From NCBI GenBank assembly GCA_038203525.1, contig JBBRDW010000005.1, forward strand, positions 1 through 64,000: a stretch of DNA of 64,000 nt, given 5' to 3'. Made by a program: the position numbers and the translations under genes. This stretch comes from Limnovirga sp038203525 (GTDB lineage: Bacteria > Bacteroidota > Bacteroidia > Chitinophagales > Chitinophagaceae). Positions 26,782-35,625 of this stretch are shown here, one piece after another. The notes under the pieces are model-generated. The model was not told the DNA's origin. It ran no database searches and was given only the letters and a program-made list of their open reading frames with translations. The number at the start of each line of letters is the position of its first letter. Positions within the stretch are counted from its first letter, which is position 1.

Positions 26782-28200
26782 ATGGAAATAATTCACGTTA
26801 GTGCCGAATGTTATCCTATTGCTAAAGCCGGCGGACTTGGTGACGTGGTGGGAGCACTACCCAAATATCAAACCAACATGGGTCATAATGCAAAAGTGGT
26901 AATGCCCATGTACCGTACCAAGTTTCTTTATCAAAATGAATGGATAGTAGATTTTAAGGGGCGCACCAACCTTGGCGATAAATGGTTCGATTTTACCATC
27001 ATTAAAGAGAAACACAATAAACTGGGTTTCGATCTTTACCTTGTAGACATCAACGGCCTGCTCGACCGCGAAAATGTTTATGGCTACAGCGATGATACAG
27101 AAAGGTTTACCTCCTTCCAGATTGCAGTTGTAAACTGGCTTAGTCACTGGCAGAAAAAGCCAGACATAATTCACTGCCACGATCATCATACAGGCCTTAT
27201 ACCTTTTATGGTAAAGCATTGCTACGATTACAACAATCTTGCAGATGTACCCACCGTGGTAACCATCCACAACGCACAATATCAGGGCTGGATGGATTGG
27301 GATAAAAGCACTTATATACCACGCTGGGATTCCTGGAAAAGAGGGTTACTCGAATGGAAAGGAAGAATTAATCCCTTGGCATCCGCAGTAAAAAACGCCT
27401 GGAAAGTAACAACTGTAAGTTGGAGCTATCTTGACGAACTTAAAGAAAATTCAAACGGATTAGAAGAGCTGTTCGAATATGAGAAAGGTAAATGTTCCGG
27501 CATATTAAATGGAATTGATGCAGATGTATGGAGTCCTGAAACCGATACCTATATTGACAATCACTACACAGTTGAAGAAGTGGATACAGGTAAACTCGAA
27601 AATAAAAAACTACTTTGCGAGCGCTTTAATTTAGACGTAGAAAAGCCCTTATTCATTTTTATAGGAAGGCTCGTAGGCGAAAAAGCCGCAGATGTATTGC
27701 CCGATGCAATTCTCTCTTCCATGTATAGCCAGCAGGGAAAAGTAAATTTTCTCATCCTCGGCAGCGGCGAACCGCATGTAGAGTGGCAGTTAAGCCAGCT
27801 TACCAATCATTTTCCCGGAGCCTATAATGCAATGATCGGTTACAACGAAAAGCTGAGTCATCTTATGTATGCCGGGGCCGATTTTCTAATGATGCCGAGC
27901 CGTGTAGAACCCTGCGGGCTTAACCAGATGTATGCCATGCAGTACGGCACCGTGCCTGTTGTACGCAGCACCGGCGGATTAAAAGACACAGTAGTTGACA
28001 TGGGCGACGATAAAGGATGGGGCATCCGTTTTAACCATGCAAGCGTTGGAGATATTACCTATTCCGTAGGTCGCGGCGTAGACCTTTTTTACAACGACCC
28101 CAAACAGCTTACCTGGATGCGTAAACGCATGATGAACATTGATAACAGCTGGGAGAATTCGGTACAGCAGTACATCAATGTTTATTCAAGTCTTAAATAA
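26782..28200 (+). CDS. glgA: Glycogen synthase (ADP-glucose type), GT5
   Basis: A 472-residue GT5 enzyme that extends alpha-1,4-glucan from ADP-glucose. The donor-binding KAGGLGDVVGALP motif is at residues about 15-27, IHCHDHHTG near 128, FIGRLVGEKAADVL near 293 and the C-terminal PSRVEPCGLNQMYAMQYGTVPVVRSTGGL near 375-403, which holds the catalytic EX7E glutamates. Length is usual. It is followed after an intergenic repeat by glgC, so both steps of glycogen synthesis are here, and it is divergent from the sugar transporter. Confidence 0.95.
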   Translation: MEIIHVSAECYPIAKAGGLGDVVGALPKYQTNMGHNAKVVMPMYRTKFLYQNEWIVDFKGRTNLGDKWFDFTIIKEKHNKLGFDLYLVDINGLLDRENVYGYSDDTERFTSFQIAVVNWLSHWQKKPDIIHCHDHHTGLIPFMVKHCYDYNNLADVPTVVTIHNAQYQGWMDWDKSTYIPRWDSWKRGLLEWKGRINPLASAVKNAWKVTTVSWSYLDELKENSNGLEELFEYEKGKCSGILNGIDADVWSPETDTYIDNHYTVEEVDTGKLENKKLLCERFNLDVEKPLFIFIGRLVGEKAADVLPDAILSSMYSQQGKVNFLILGSGEPHVEWQLSQLTNHFPGAYNAMIGYNEKLSHLMYAGADFLMMPSRVEPCGLNQMYAMQYGTVPVVRSTGGLKDTVVDMGDDKGWGIRFNHASVGDITYSVGRGVDLFYNDPKQLTWMRKRMMNIDNSWENSVQQYINVYSSLK

Positions 28201-28225
28201 AGTTCTTTTAATAAACGTTGGAATA

Positions 28226-28480
28226 TTTTTAGGCCCGGTGCAAGATTGCGAATGAAGCTTTCGTTGCAGCTTGCCCCACCTCATGGCAGTGGTTGCACTC
28301 TGGTACTTAGGAATAAGTTTCAGCACTCAGCTATCAGCATTCAGGTGAATAGATAAAATATTAAACTTAATTTTTCTGATGCATGAAACCTGACTGCTCC
28401 TTGCTGATAAATGTCCAGAACGATGAAAGGATTGCGACGCAACAGACGATGCTATGAAAGATCCGCAGCCGGTATCAAAA
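28226..28480. repeat. Intergenic inverted-repeat element with internal insertion (A-variant/B pair)
   Basis: Left arm 28226-28306: TTTTTAGGCCCGG, GAAGCTTTC, GTTGC, then an insertion of about 25 nt containing TGCAGCTTGCCCC, then GTTGCACTCTGGTAC. Right arm 28418-28480 is type B: GAACGATGAAAGGATTGCG, ACGCAAC, then GCCGGTATCAAAA. The loop is about 111 nt. It fills most of the 390-nt gap between glgA and glgC; the rest holds nothing I recognise. Confidence 0.78.
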
Positions 28481-28590
28481 CTTTATAGGAGATTTGAACT
28501 GTAAAAAATAATTTATTAATGGAAAGTATTTCTGCATTATCTTGTTTTCAATTACATTCATTATAAATTACCATTTAAATTTTCAGCCAT

Positions 28591-29874
28591 ATGTTTTCCT
28601 TATCAAAATCAGTCGTATCGGTTATTTTGGGCGGTGGCGCAGGCAGCAGGCTATACCCTTTAACAGCAGCACGTAGCAAACCCGCAGTACCCATTGCAGG
28701 CAAGTACAGGTTGGTAGATATTCCTATCAGTAACTGTATCAATTCGAGCATTAACAGAATATTTGTTTTAACACAGTTTAACTCTGCATCGCTTAATAAG
28801 CATATCAAAAACACGTACCACTTTAGTGCATTCAGTACCGGCTTTGTGGATATTCTTGCAGCCGAACAAACACCGGATAATCCAGGCTGGTATCAAGGTA
28901 CAGCAGATGCGGTGCGCCAGTGTTTGCGCCATATTGCCAACAACGATTATGAATATGTTCTAATTCTCAGCGGTGATCAATTGTATCAAATGGACTTTGC
29001 TGCAATGATTAATGAACACCGTGCTAAAGGTGCAGATATTTCTATTGCAACAATTCCAGTTGGCGACAGGGAAGCACCCGAGTTCGGGATATTAAAAGCC
29101 AATGAAGAAAACTTTATTACCAGCTTTATTGAAAAGCCAAAGAAAGAAATTCTAGGCGAGTGGACAAGCGATACCGGGCATGAAATGCAAGGTCAGGGAA
29201 GAAATTATTTAGCTTCGATGGGTATCTATATTTTCAACCGCAGCCTGCTAGATTCGTTGCTGAAAGATGAGTACCCATCTGCAACAGATTTTGGTAAAGA
29301 GATTATGCCAAACTCTATTGAAAAATACAAAGTAATCAGTTACCAGTATGATGGTTACTGGACAGATATCGGAAATATCTACTCCTTCTTTGAAGCCAAT
29401 ATTGCTTTAACGGATGATATTCCTGCATTTAATTTATTTGACAGCAGCAAAACCATTTTTACCCGCGCCAGAATGCTGCCACCGGGGAAAATAAGCGGTA
29501 CTACACTCGAGAAAACAGTAGTATCGGAAGGCTGCCTTATTTTCGCAAGCCGTATAGAAACAAGCGTATTGGGTATACGTTCCAGGATTGGTCACGGAAC
29601 CACAGTGGTAAGTTGTTACCTGATGGGTAATGATTACTACGAAACCCTTACACAAATGGAAGCCAATGCTGCTAAGGGAATACCAAAAGTGGGCATTGGC
29701 GAAAGGTGTTATATTAAGAATGCGATCATTGATAAAAACTGCCGCATTGGTAACGATGTACGTATTAACGGCGGCCCGCATCTTGAAAATACAGATCATA
29801 CGCTATACACAGTAAAAGAAGGTATTGTAGTGGTAAAGAAAGGTGCTATACTGCCCGATGGTTTTGTAATATAA
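28591..29874 (+). CDS. glgC: Glucose-1-phosphate adenylyltransferase
   Basis: A 427-residue enzyme making ADP-glucose from ATP and glucose-1-phosphate, the committed step of glycogen synthesis. The nucleotidyltransferase signature VILGGGAGSRLYPLTAARSKPAVP is at residues about 10-33, then DIPISNCINSSINRI near 47, GTADAVRQ near 98, the glucose-1-P site FIEKPKKE near 180 and a C-terminal left-handed beta-helix (residues about 290-420). Length is standard. A bidirectional terminator follows. Confidence 0.96.
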   Translation: MFSLSKSVVSVILGGGAGSRLYPLTAARSKPAVPIAGKYRLVDIPISNCINSSINRIFVLTQFNSASLNKHIKNTYHFSAFSTGFVDILAAEQTPDNPGWYQGTADAVRQCLRHIANNDYEYVLILSGDQLYQMDFAAMINEHRAKGADISIATIPVGDREAPEFGILKANEENFITSFIEKPKKEILGEWTSDTGHEMQGQGRNYLASMGIYIFNRSLLDSLLKDEYPSATDFGKEIMPNSIEKYKVISYQYDGYWTDIGNIYSFFEANIALTDDIPAFNLFDSSKTIFTRARMLPPGKISGTTLEKTVVSEGCLIFASRIETSVLGIRSRIGHGTTVVSCYLMGNDYYETLTQMEANAAKGIPKVGIGERCYIKNAIIDKNCRIGNDVRINGGPHLENTDHTLYTVKEGIVVVKKGAILPDGFVI

Positions 29875-29884
29875 TTTTACTCCA

Positions 29885-29919
29885 TAAAAAAACATCCCGG
29901 CAAGAGGGATGTTTTTTTA
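29885..29919. terminator. Terminator after glgC
   Basis: AAAAACATCCC pairs with GGGATGTTTTT around GGCAAGA, with A- and T-runs on both sides, so it can work in both directions. It lies 11 nt past the glgC stop. Confidence 0.85.
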
Positions 29920-29972
29920 TGCTACGTTCATCTTCGTGTAAATAATACATATTCAAATTCTAAACGATTGCT

Positions 29973-31316
29973 ATGTCAGTATCAGCCCCCTCGAAAGTTG
30001 CATCAGGTATTCAAAAACCTACCATGAGTTTTTGGCAAATCTGGAACATGTGTTTCGGCTTTTTTGGTATTCAGTTTGGCTGGAGTTTGCAAATGGGAAA
30101 TATGAGTGCGATCTACGAATTTCTTGGCGCAACACCCGAACAAATCCCTGGCCTTTGGCTTGCAGCACCTATGACGGGGCTGTTGGTTCAACCCATCATT
30201 GGTTATATGAGCGACCGAACCTGGCATCCAAGGCTGGGCAGACGACGACCTTATTTTTTGGTAGGTGCAATTCTTAGTTCCCTTGCTTTATTCATTATGC
30301 CAAATGCCTCCTCTTTGTGGATGGCTGCCGGAACATTATGGATACTTGATTCCTGCATCAATGTAAGTATGGAACCCTTTCGTGCATTTGTTGCAGACAA
30401 TCTTAACGAAAAGCAACGAGCCTACGGTTTTGCTATGCAAAGTATGTTTATAGGGCTTGCATCTTTTGTCGCAGGTTTTTTACCGAGGATTCTTGTAGAT
30501 TGGTTTGGGGTATCAAGAGATAAAACGGGTGGTTCTATTCCAGAAAATATCATGCTCTCTTTTTATATTGGCGGTGCAGTTTTTTTAACAGCAGTACTTT
30601 ACACAGTTATAAGAAGCAAAGAATATCCTCCTGTAGATGCTAACTGGAAAGAGAAAGTAAAAGAATCGAACAAAGGTTTTGGCGGTGGCGTGAAAGAAAT
30701 ACTGCACTCCATTGCCAACATGCCAAATAAAATGAAACGCCTTGCCCTGGTAAATTTTTTAACCTGGCCTGGTTTATTTTTAATGTGGTTTTATTATAGC
30801 ACCGGCGTAGCAGCAGATATTTTTAAAGGCGACCCAAAAACAAGCAGCGACCTTTATACACAGGGATTAGAATTTGCAAACACCACATCGGCAATATTAA
30901 ACCTGGTAACTTTCGCATTCTCGTTCAGCCTTCCATTTTGGGTAGGTAAGATTGGTAAAAAATATACACACACAGTTTGTCTTCTAATTGGCGGACTGGG
31001 TCTTATTTCCGTAAATTTTGTTGAGCAGCCATTTATACTTTATGCATCAATGGGCATGGTGGGTATTGCCTGGGCTTCTATTTTATCTATGCCATATTCA
31101 ATGCTGGCAAACTGCCTGCCCGAAGGCAAGATTGGTATTTACATGGGTATCTTCAATTTCTTCATCGTGTTACCAGAAATTATTGCATCCCTGTTTTTCG
31201 GAAAAATTATGTCTGCTTTTTTGCATAACGATCGCCTGCTTGCGGTGTTAATTGGCGGTGTTCTTTTAATTATTGCTGCAATAGTTTGTGCAATTATTAT
31301 TAGAGAAGATGATTGA
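29973..31316 (+). CDS. SLC45-like MFS disaccharide transporter
   Basis: A 447-residue, 12-segment major-facilitator protein. Near the start are NMCFGFFGIQFGWSLQMGNM and the SLC45/sucrose-transporter signature SDRTWHPRLGRRRPYF (residues about 83-98), with LDSCINVSMEPFRAFVAD near 126. Bacterial members of this branch are found with maltose, maltodextrin or sucrose enzymes. It lies between glgC and a GH13 enzyme on the same strand, so inner-membrane uptake of maltose-type sugars is the best guess. Confidence 0.88.
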   Translation: MSVSAPSKVASGIQKPTMSFWQIWNMCFGFFGIQFGWSLQMGNMSAIYEFLGATPEQIPGLWLAAPMTGLLVQPIIGYMSDRTWHPRLGRRRPYFLVGAILSSLALFIMPNASSLWMAAGTLWILDSCINVSMEPFRAFVADNLNEKQRAYGFAMQSMFIGLASFVAGFLPRILVDWFGVSRDKTGGSIPENIMLSFYIGGAVFLTAVLYTVIRSKEYPPVDANWKEKVKESNKGFGGGVKEILHSIANMPNKMKRLALVNFLTWPGLFLMWFYYSTGVAADIFKGDPKTSSDLYTQGLEFANTTSAILNLVTFAFSFSLPFWVGKIGKKYTHTVCLLIGGLGLISVNFVEQPFILYASMGMVGIAWASILSMPYSMLANCLPEGKIGIYMGIFNFFIVLPEIIASLFFGKIMSAFLHNDRLLAVLIGGVLLIIAAIVCAIIIREDD

Positions 31317-31350
31317 GTTGCTCCGTTTTTTTGCTGCCGGAACAAATACA

Positions 31351-31568
31351 ATTTTGGGCCAGGCAGTAAATTACGAATGTAGCTTCCGTTGCGTCGCACT
31401 CTTGTACTTACGAATACAAGGCATCAAGGCAAAGAGGCAGGCAGGCAAAGAGTTTCAGCAACCGGCTTATTGCTCATTGTGCGCTGTTCATTGATCATTA
31501 TTGTTCCGAACGTATAAGAGTGCGACGCAACAGACGATCACCAATCAACTTCAGCGCGGCTCAAAAAA
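31351..31568. repeat. Intergenic inverted-repeat element (A/A pair)
   Basis: Left arm 31351-31407: TTTTGGGCCAGGC, TAGCTTC, then the perfect core GTTGCGTCGCACTCTTGTAC. Right arm 31511-31568: CGTATAAGAGTGCGACGCAAC, AGACGATC, then GCGGCTCAAAAAAA. The loop is 103 nt. The outer flanks are also partly complementary (AATACAA left, TTGTATT right), so the inverted repeat may extend further. It ends 36 nt before the GH13 start. Confidence 0.9.
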
Positions 31569-31603
31569 ATTACATTGTATTATTTTATTCAAACATATTT
31601 CAA

Positions 31604-33484
31604 ATGAAAAAAAAATCTTTACTTCTTTATTTTATCACCGTTTTTTCTTTATCATTTTCTTTTGCACAATATGCCACAATCTATCCAACAAACTGGTGGG
31701 TAGGCATGAAGCACAATAAAGTGCAGTTGCTTATAAGAAGCAGCGGTGACGCATTGAACACTCAACAGGTTCGCATTAATTATGCTGGTGTGCAACTGAA
31801 TAAAGTAAGCAAATTTGAAAATGGAAAATACCTTGCTGTTGATATAACCATTGCCGCAACTGCAAAGCCAGGCAATGTGCAAATACAATTTGTAAATGGC
31901 TCTAAAACCAATGCTGTTCAGTGGGAGTTAAAAGCAAGAAGAAAAGGTAATGGAACGTCCTATGCCCAAGGCGTTACTTCAGCAGATTTTATTTATCTCC
32001 TGATGCCCGATCGTTTCAGTAACGGTGATCCCGGCAACGATAAGTTTGCCGATATGAACGATACAGAAAGCGACAGGAACAATCCATTTCTTCGTCACGG
32101 CGGTGATCTGCAGGGCATTACCAATCACCTCGATTATTTCAATGACCTTGGTGCAACAGCATTGTGGCTAACGCCTGTAGTTGAAAATGATCAGGCGCTT
32201 ACAGATGAAGGAGGCAATATGCGCAGTGCATATCATGGTTATGGCTTTACCAATCACTATCAAATAGACAAACGTTTTGGGGGCAATGATGCGTATAAAA
32301 AAATGATCGATGCAGCACATGCACACCATTTAAAAATTATTCAGGATGCGGTGTATAATCATATTGGCAACAAGCATTTTTTGTTTCTCGATCCTCCGGC
32401 AAAAGACTGGTTTAGCCAATGGCCGCAATACACCAACACAACCTATAAAGATCAGCCGCTTGTAGATCCTTACGCATCGGAAAGTGATAAGCATATAACA
32501 GAACGTGGATGGTTTACGCCTTTCCTGCCAGATATAAATCAGCGCAATCCTTTTGTCGCTAATTTCTTAATTCAGCATGCATTGTGGACGGTAGAAGCGT
32601 TTGGAATTGACGGCTGGCGTGTAGACACTTATTTCTACAGCGACCGCGATTTTCTAAACAATGTAAATACGGCGCTTTATATTGAATACCCACGTATCAC
32701 CATCTTTGGCGAAACAACCATGCAGAGTGTGGTTGAGCAGGCTTACTACATGCAAAACAACATCAACACCACATGGAAGAGCAACCTGCAGGGCGTTACA
32801 GATTTTCAATGGCAAGGCGGCGCACTTGCCGGATTAAACGAAGGTTTCGGGTGGTCGAATGGAATTATGAAGTTGTACAATACACTTGTGCAGGATCTAC
32901 TTTATAAAGACCCAATGCGCAACTGCATATTTCTCGATAATCACGATCAGGACAGGTTCTATTCCGTAATTGGCGAAGACTTCGCCAAATATAAAATGGG
33001 TTTGGGATTGCTCTTTACCCAGCGTGGCATACCGCAGTTGTATTATGGCACCGAGATCTTGATGAAGAATTTTAAAAACCCATCCGATGCGGAAGTACGC
33101 AGGGATTTTCCCGGTGGTTTTGCCGGCGATGCAGAAAATAAATTTGTTGCCAGTGGCCGCACTGCTCAGGAAAACGAAGCCTATAATTATGTAAAAACAC
33201 TGGCGCAATGCCGCATGCGTTCTTCCGCAATTCAAACGGGCAAAACCACGCAATATGTGCCTGTTGACGGCATGTATGTTTACTTCCGTTACGATGCAAA
33301 GCAAACGGTAATGTGTGTGGTAAATACAAGTGATGCTGTTAAAGAAATAGACTTTAGTAATTATGCAGAAAGAACAAACGGGTTTACTAAAGCCACCAAT
33401 ATTGAAAGCAGCGAAACTTATAACACTTCAGACAAAACTAATATTCCTGCAAAGACCATTTGGGTTCTTGAGTTAAAGAAATAA
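31604..33484 (+). CDS. Secreted GH13 alpha-glucan hydrolase, cyclomaltodextrinase/neopullulanase type
   Basis: A 626-residue exported or periplasmic amylase-family enzyme. A signal peptide (to about residue 23, SFAQ) precedes an N-terminal beta-sandwich of the cyclomaltodextrinase type (residues about 25-110) and the GH13 barrel: DAVYNHIG (region I), GWRVDTYFYSD with the Asp nucleophile (II), FGETTM with the Glu acid/base (III) and FLDNHDQDR with the transition-state Asp (IV). A C-terminal beta domain follows. The ATG at 31604 starts the signal peptide. Context (SLC45-like transporter upstream, glg genes) suggests it feeds malto-oligosaccharide uptake. Confidence 0.93.
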   Translation: MKKKSLLLYFITVFSLSFSFAQYATIYPTNWWVGMKHNKVQLLIRSSGDALNTQQVRINYAGVQLNKVSKFENGKYLAVDITIAATAKPGNVQIQFVNGSKTNAVQWELKARRKGNGTSYAQGVTSADFIYLLMPDRFSNGDPGNDKFADMNDTESDRNNPFLRHGGDLQGITNHLDYFNDLGATALWLTPVVENDQALTDEGGNMRSAYHGYGFTNHYQIDKRFGGNDAYKKMIDAAHAHHLKIIQDAVYNHIGNKHFLFLDPPAKDWFSQWPQYTNTTYKDQPLVDPYASESDKHITERGWFTPFLPDINQRNPFVANFLIQHALWTVEAFGIDGWRVDTYFYSDRDFLNNVNTALYIEYPRITIFGETTMQSVVEQAYYMQNNINTTWKSNLQGVTDFQWQGGALAGLNEGFGWSNGIMKLYNTLVQDLLYKDPMRNCIFLDNHDQDRFYSVIGEDFAKYKMGLGLLFTQRGIPQLYYGTEILMKNFKNPSDAEVRRDFPGGFAGDAENKFVASGRTAQENEAYNYVKTLAQCRMRSSAIQTGKTTQYVPVDGMYVYFRYDAKQTVMCVVNTSDAVKEIDFSNYAERTNGFTKATNIESSETYNTSDKTNIPAKTIWVLELKK

Positions 33485-33492
33485 GTAAATAA

Positions 33493-34434
33493 TTTTTAAG
33501 CCAGGCGGCAGTAATGCGATGAAGCTTTACTTGCGTCGCACTCTTGTACAGCAAATCTTTACTGACCTTTATCAAAGCGTAGATAGAAGCAACTGCTGTT
33601 GGTTAGTTACGATAAAATGATCTTTATTGAAGATCGTTCAAGAATAACCGATATGCAGATATTAACTCCTGATAACAGAAAAAATGAATAAGCTGCTTAA
33701 TTTTAGAAATATAGTTTTAGCAGTTTTGTGCATTTCTTTTACGAGTTGCCATAAATAGTATAAAGTAACGGCAAATGTTTCTTATAAAAATCTTTATGAC
33801 CATATTTAGGAAGTTCACAGTCGGGTGTGTATGCTGAATATCTAATCAATTCATCGAACTTCAGCACTAATGTTGGTAAATTTCACCCATAGTTTGAGTA
33901 TAATACGCTTAAATGCAGAGGGATTTTTTAGTTGAAAAATTTAAGCATAGAGCTAAATATGTTTTAGAACCTGATAATATTCGCGAAGAAACAAGAACCT
34001 TAAATTTAGAAACCTGTAAGGATATTGGAAAAATTTAAATAACTACCTGTTGTCTTATTAAAAGGTATCACTGTAACGTGTAAATAGACAATGCATTAAT
34101 GGTTCAAGTGTCTTTTTCATCTTCGGCAATCCTACCCAGTAACCCATTTTAACCGGCGAGATGGCTTAATTCAAATAAAATAACATTACGTTTGTTTTTT
34201 TGGAATAAAAAACAATAAATTCGTTTTGGCGATTGTAATATGTCTTTGTTTTTGTACAGAAAATCTGCCAACGCAGAAAACATCAAATTCTTGTTGAAGA
34301 TAAAACAGAGGTTTTGCTGGTAAAAACAAGATTTAACATCCATCAATCTTCCCAATAGAATTACAAAACGTGCAATAGTACGACGCAATGGACGATGCAA
34401 AAAAATCGCTTGCCGGGCTCAAAATATTTGGCAC
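33493..34434. repeat. Widely separated inverted-repeat arms with 0.8 kb interior
   Basis: Left arm 33493-33549: TTTTTAAGCCAGGC, GATGAAGC, then TTGCGTCGCACTCTTGTAC. Right arm 34370-34434: GTGCAATAGTACGACGCAAT, GGACGATGC, then TTGCCGGGCTCAAAA. The interior of about 820 nt holds gene debris (33684-34038) and no intact gene. The 40 nt after the left arm (AGCAAATCTTTA..., AGCGTAGAT) resemble those after the left arm at 52491. Confidence 0.75.
33684..34038 (+). pseudogene. Remnant of a small lipoprotein gene inside a repeat element
   Basis: A 24-codon start (33684-33758) encodes a lipoprotein signal ending FTSCHK and then a TAG. Readable amino-acid stretches follow (YKVTANVSYKNLYDHI) with more stops. 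An open stretch at 33913-34038 gives 41 residues (DFLVEKFKHRAKYVLEPDNI, ...NLETCKDIGKI). The parts look like one decayed exported protein, but I do not recognise the parent. Confidence 0.45.
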
Positions 34435-34472
34435 AACAAGGCTTTTATCATATTTAAAAACAAACATCAGAT

Positions 34473-35390
34473 ATGTCTTACTCAAGAAGAAACTTTATTA
34501 AAACAGGTGCGCTAACAGTGGCAGGAACAGCCATGTTTTCAAGCGAATTGTTTGCCGCAAAAAAGAACAAAGAAGTATTGGGCATACAGTTATATTCTGT
34601 ACGCGACGATATGATGAAAGACCCGATGGCCACCCTGCAAAAGCTGGCAGATATGGGTTATACCTATGTAGAACACGCCGATTATTCTGATCGCAAATTC
34701 TATAAAAGAACTGCCACGGAATTTAAAAAGATATTAGACGATATGGGTCTAAAAATGCGCAGTGGCCATACGGTAATGAACTCGAAACACTGGGATGAGG
34801 GCAAAAAAGATTTTACAGATGAATGGAAATATACAGTTTATGATGCATCTGTTGTTGGACAGAAATATGTAATAAGCCCCTGGCTCGATGACCAGTACAG
34901 AACAACCAGCGGCGAGTTGAAAAGATACATGGAGGTGTTTAATAAATGCGGGGCGCTATGCCGAAAAGCAGGGATGAAATTTGGTTATCACAATCATGAT
35001 TTTGAATTTAGCCAGATGCTGAATGGTGAAAAGGTTTTTGATATAATTCTGCAAAACACCGATCCTTCACTTGTAGCGCAGCAACTCGATATTGGAAATA
35101 TGTATCATGCAGGTGGGATTGCAGCCGACATTATCAAACAATACCCCGGCCGTTTTGAACTGATGCATGTAAAAGACGAAATTAAGTCGGCCGGCGAAGG
35201 GGAAATGGGCGGCAAATACGAAAGTACCATTCTTGGCAAAGGCATACTACCGGTAAAAGAGATAGTTGACCTTGGCAGAAAATCGGGAGGTACCCTGCAC
35301 TTTATTATTGAGCAAGAATCTTACCAGGATAAAACACCTCTGGATTGCGCAAAAGAAGACTTGGCAATTATGAAGGGCTGGGGGTATTAA
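34473..35390 (+). CDS. Sugar phosphate isomerase/epimerase-like TIM-barrel protein, Tat-type
   Basis: A 305-residue xylose-isomerase-like TIM-barrel protein. The N-terminus is a twin-arginine signal (SRRNFIKTGALTVAGTAMF), so export is likely. Barrel motifs include GIQLYSVRDDM near residue 37, FGYHNHDFEF near 169 (metal-ligand region), QLDIGNMYHAGG near 208 and ELMHVKDE near 228. The members in Bacteroidota are mostly uncharacterised sugar or inositol converters, often near Gfo/Idh enzymes. Single gene with a strong terminator. Confidence 0.88.
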   Translation: MSYSRRNFIKTGALTVAGTAMFSSELFAAKKNKEVLGIQLYSVRDDMMKDPMATLQKLADMGYTYVEHADYSDRKFYKRTATEFKKILDDMGLKMRSGHTVMNSKHWDEGKKDFTDEWKYTVYDASVVGQKYVISPWLDDQYRTTSGELKRYMEVFNKCGALCRKAGMKFGYHNHDFEFSQMLNGEKVFDIILQNTDPSLVAQQLDIGNMYHAGGIAADIIKQYPGRFELMHVKDEIKSAGEGEMGGKYESTILGKGILPVKEIVDLGRKSGGTLHFIIEQESYQDKTPLDCAKEDLAIMKGWGY

Positions 35391-35411
35391 TACTATAAAT
35401 TAGATCATTCT

Positions 35412-35446
35412 AAAAGGGCATCAGCTGATCACTGATGCCCTTTTAT
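35412..35446 (+). terminator. Terminator after the TIM-barrel gene
   Basis: AAAAGGGCATCA (35412-35423) pairs perfectly with TGATGCCCTTTT (35433-35444) around a 9-nt loop. Confidence 0.88.
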
Positions 35447-35504
35447 TGAAATTAAAAGGATGGCTTGCCCGGTCAGGACGAAATGCTGGATAAGAGAAAA
35501 AGCG

Positions 35505-35538
35505 GTAAAACTGTGCGACGCAACCGGGCTCAATAAAA
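35505..35538 (+). repeat. Shortened right arm of the intergenic repeat family
   Basis: GTAAAACTGTGCGACGCAAC joins directly to CGGGCTCAATAAAA, so the usual ~25-nt middle of the arm is missing. No left arm precedes it. Confidence 0.65.
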
Positions 35539-35600
35539 GCGAGAAAGCAGGGTAAAAAAACTATCCTGTGTATTTACAGCCGGCATTTATTTGCAGGCCC

Positions 35601-35608
35601 TAACTTTG
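35601..35608 (+). promoter_or_regulatory. Candidate -7 box for the CoA-transferase gene
   Basis: TAACTTTG matches TAnnTTTG, 17 nt before the ATG at 35626. No clear -33 box. Confidence 0.4.
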
Positions 35609-35625
35609 CAATTAAAATTGTTTGT

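Noticed and set aside
31288..31719. Overlapping short plus-strand frames around 31.3-31.7 kb
   Set aside because: They consist of repeat arms and the shadow of the GH13 gene in another frame; the signal peptide at 31604 defines the real start.
34149..34400. 83-codon minus-strand frame inside the long element
   Set aside because: It overlaps a repeat arm, has no homology that I recognise and lies in decayed DNA.
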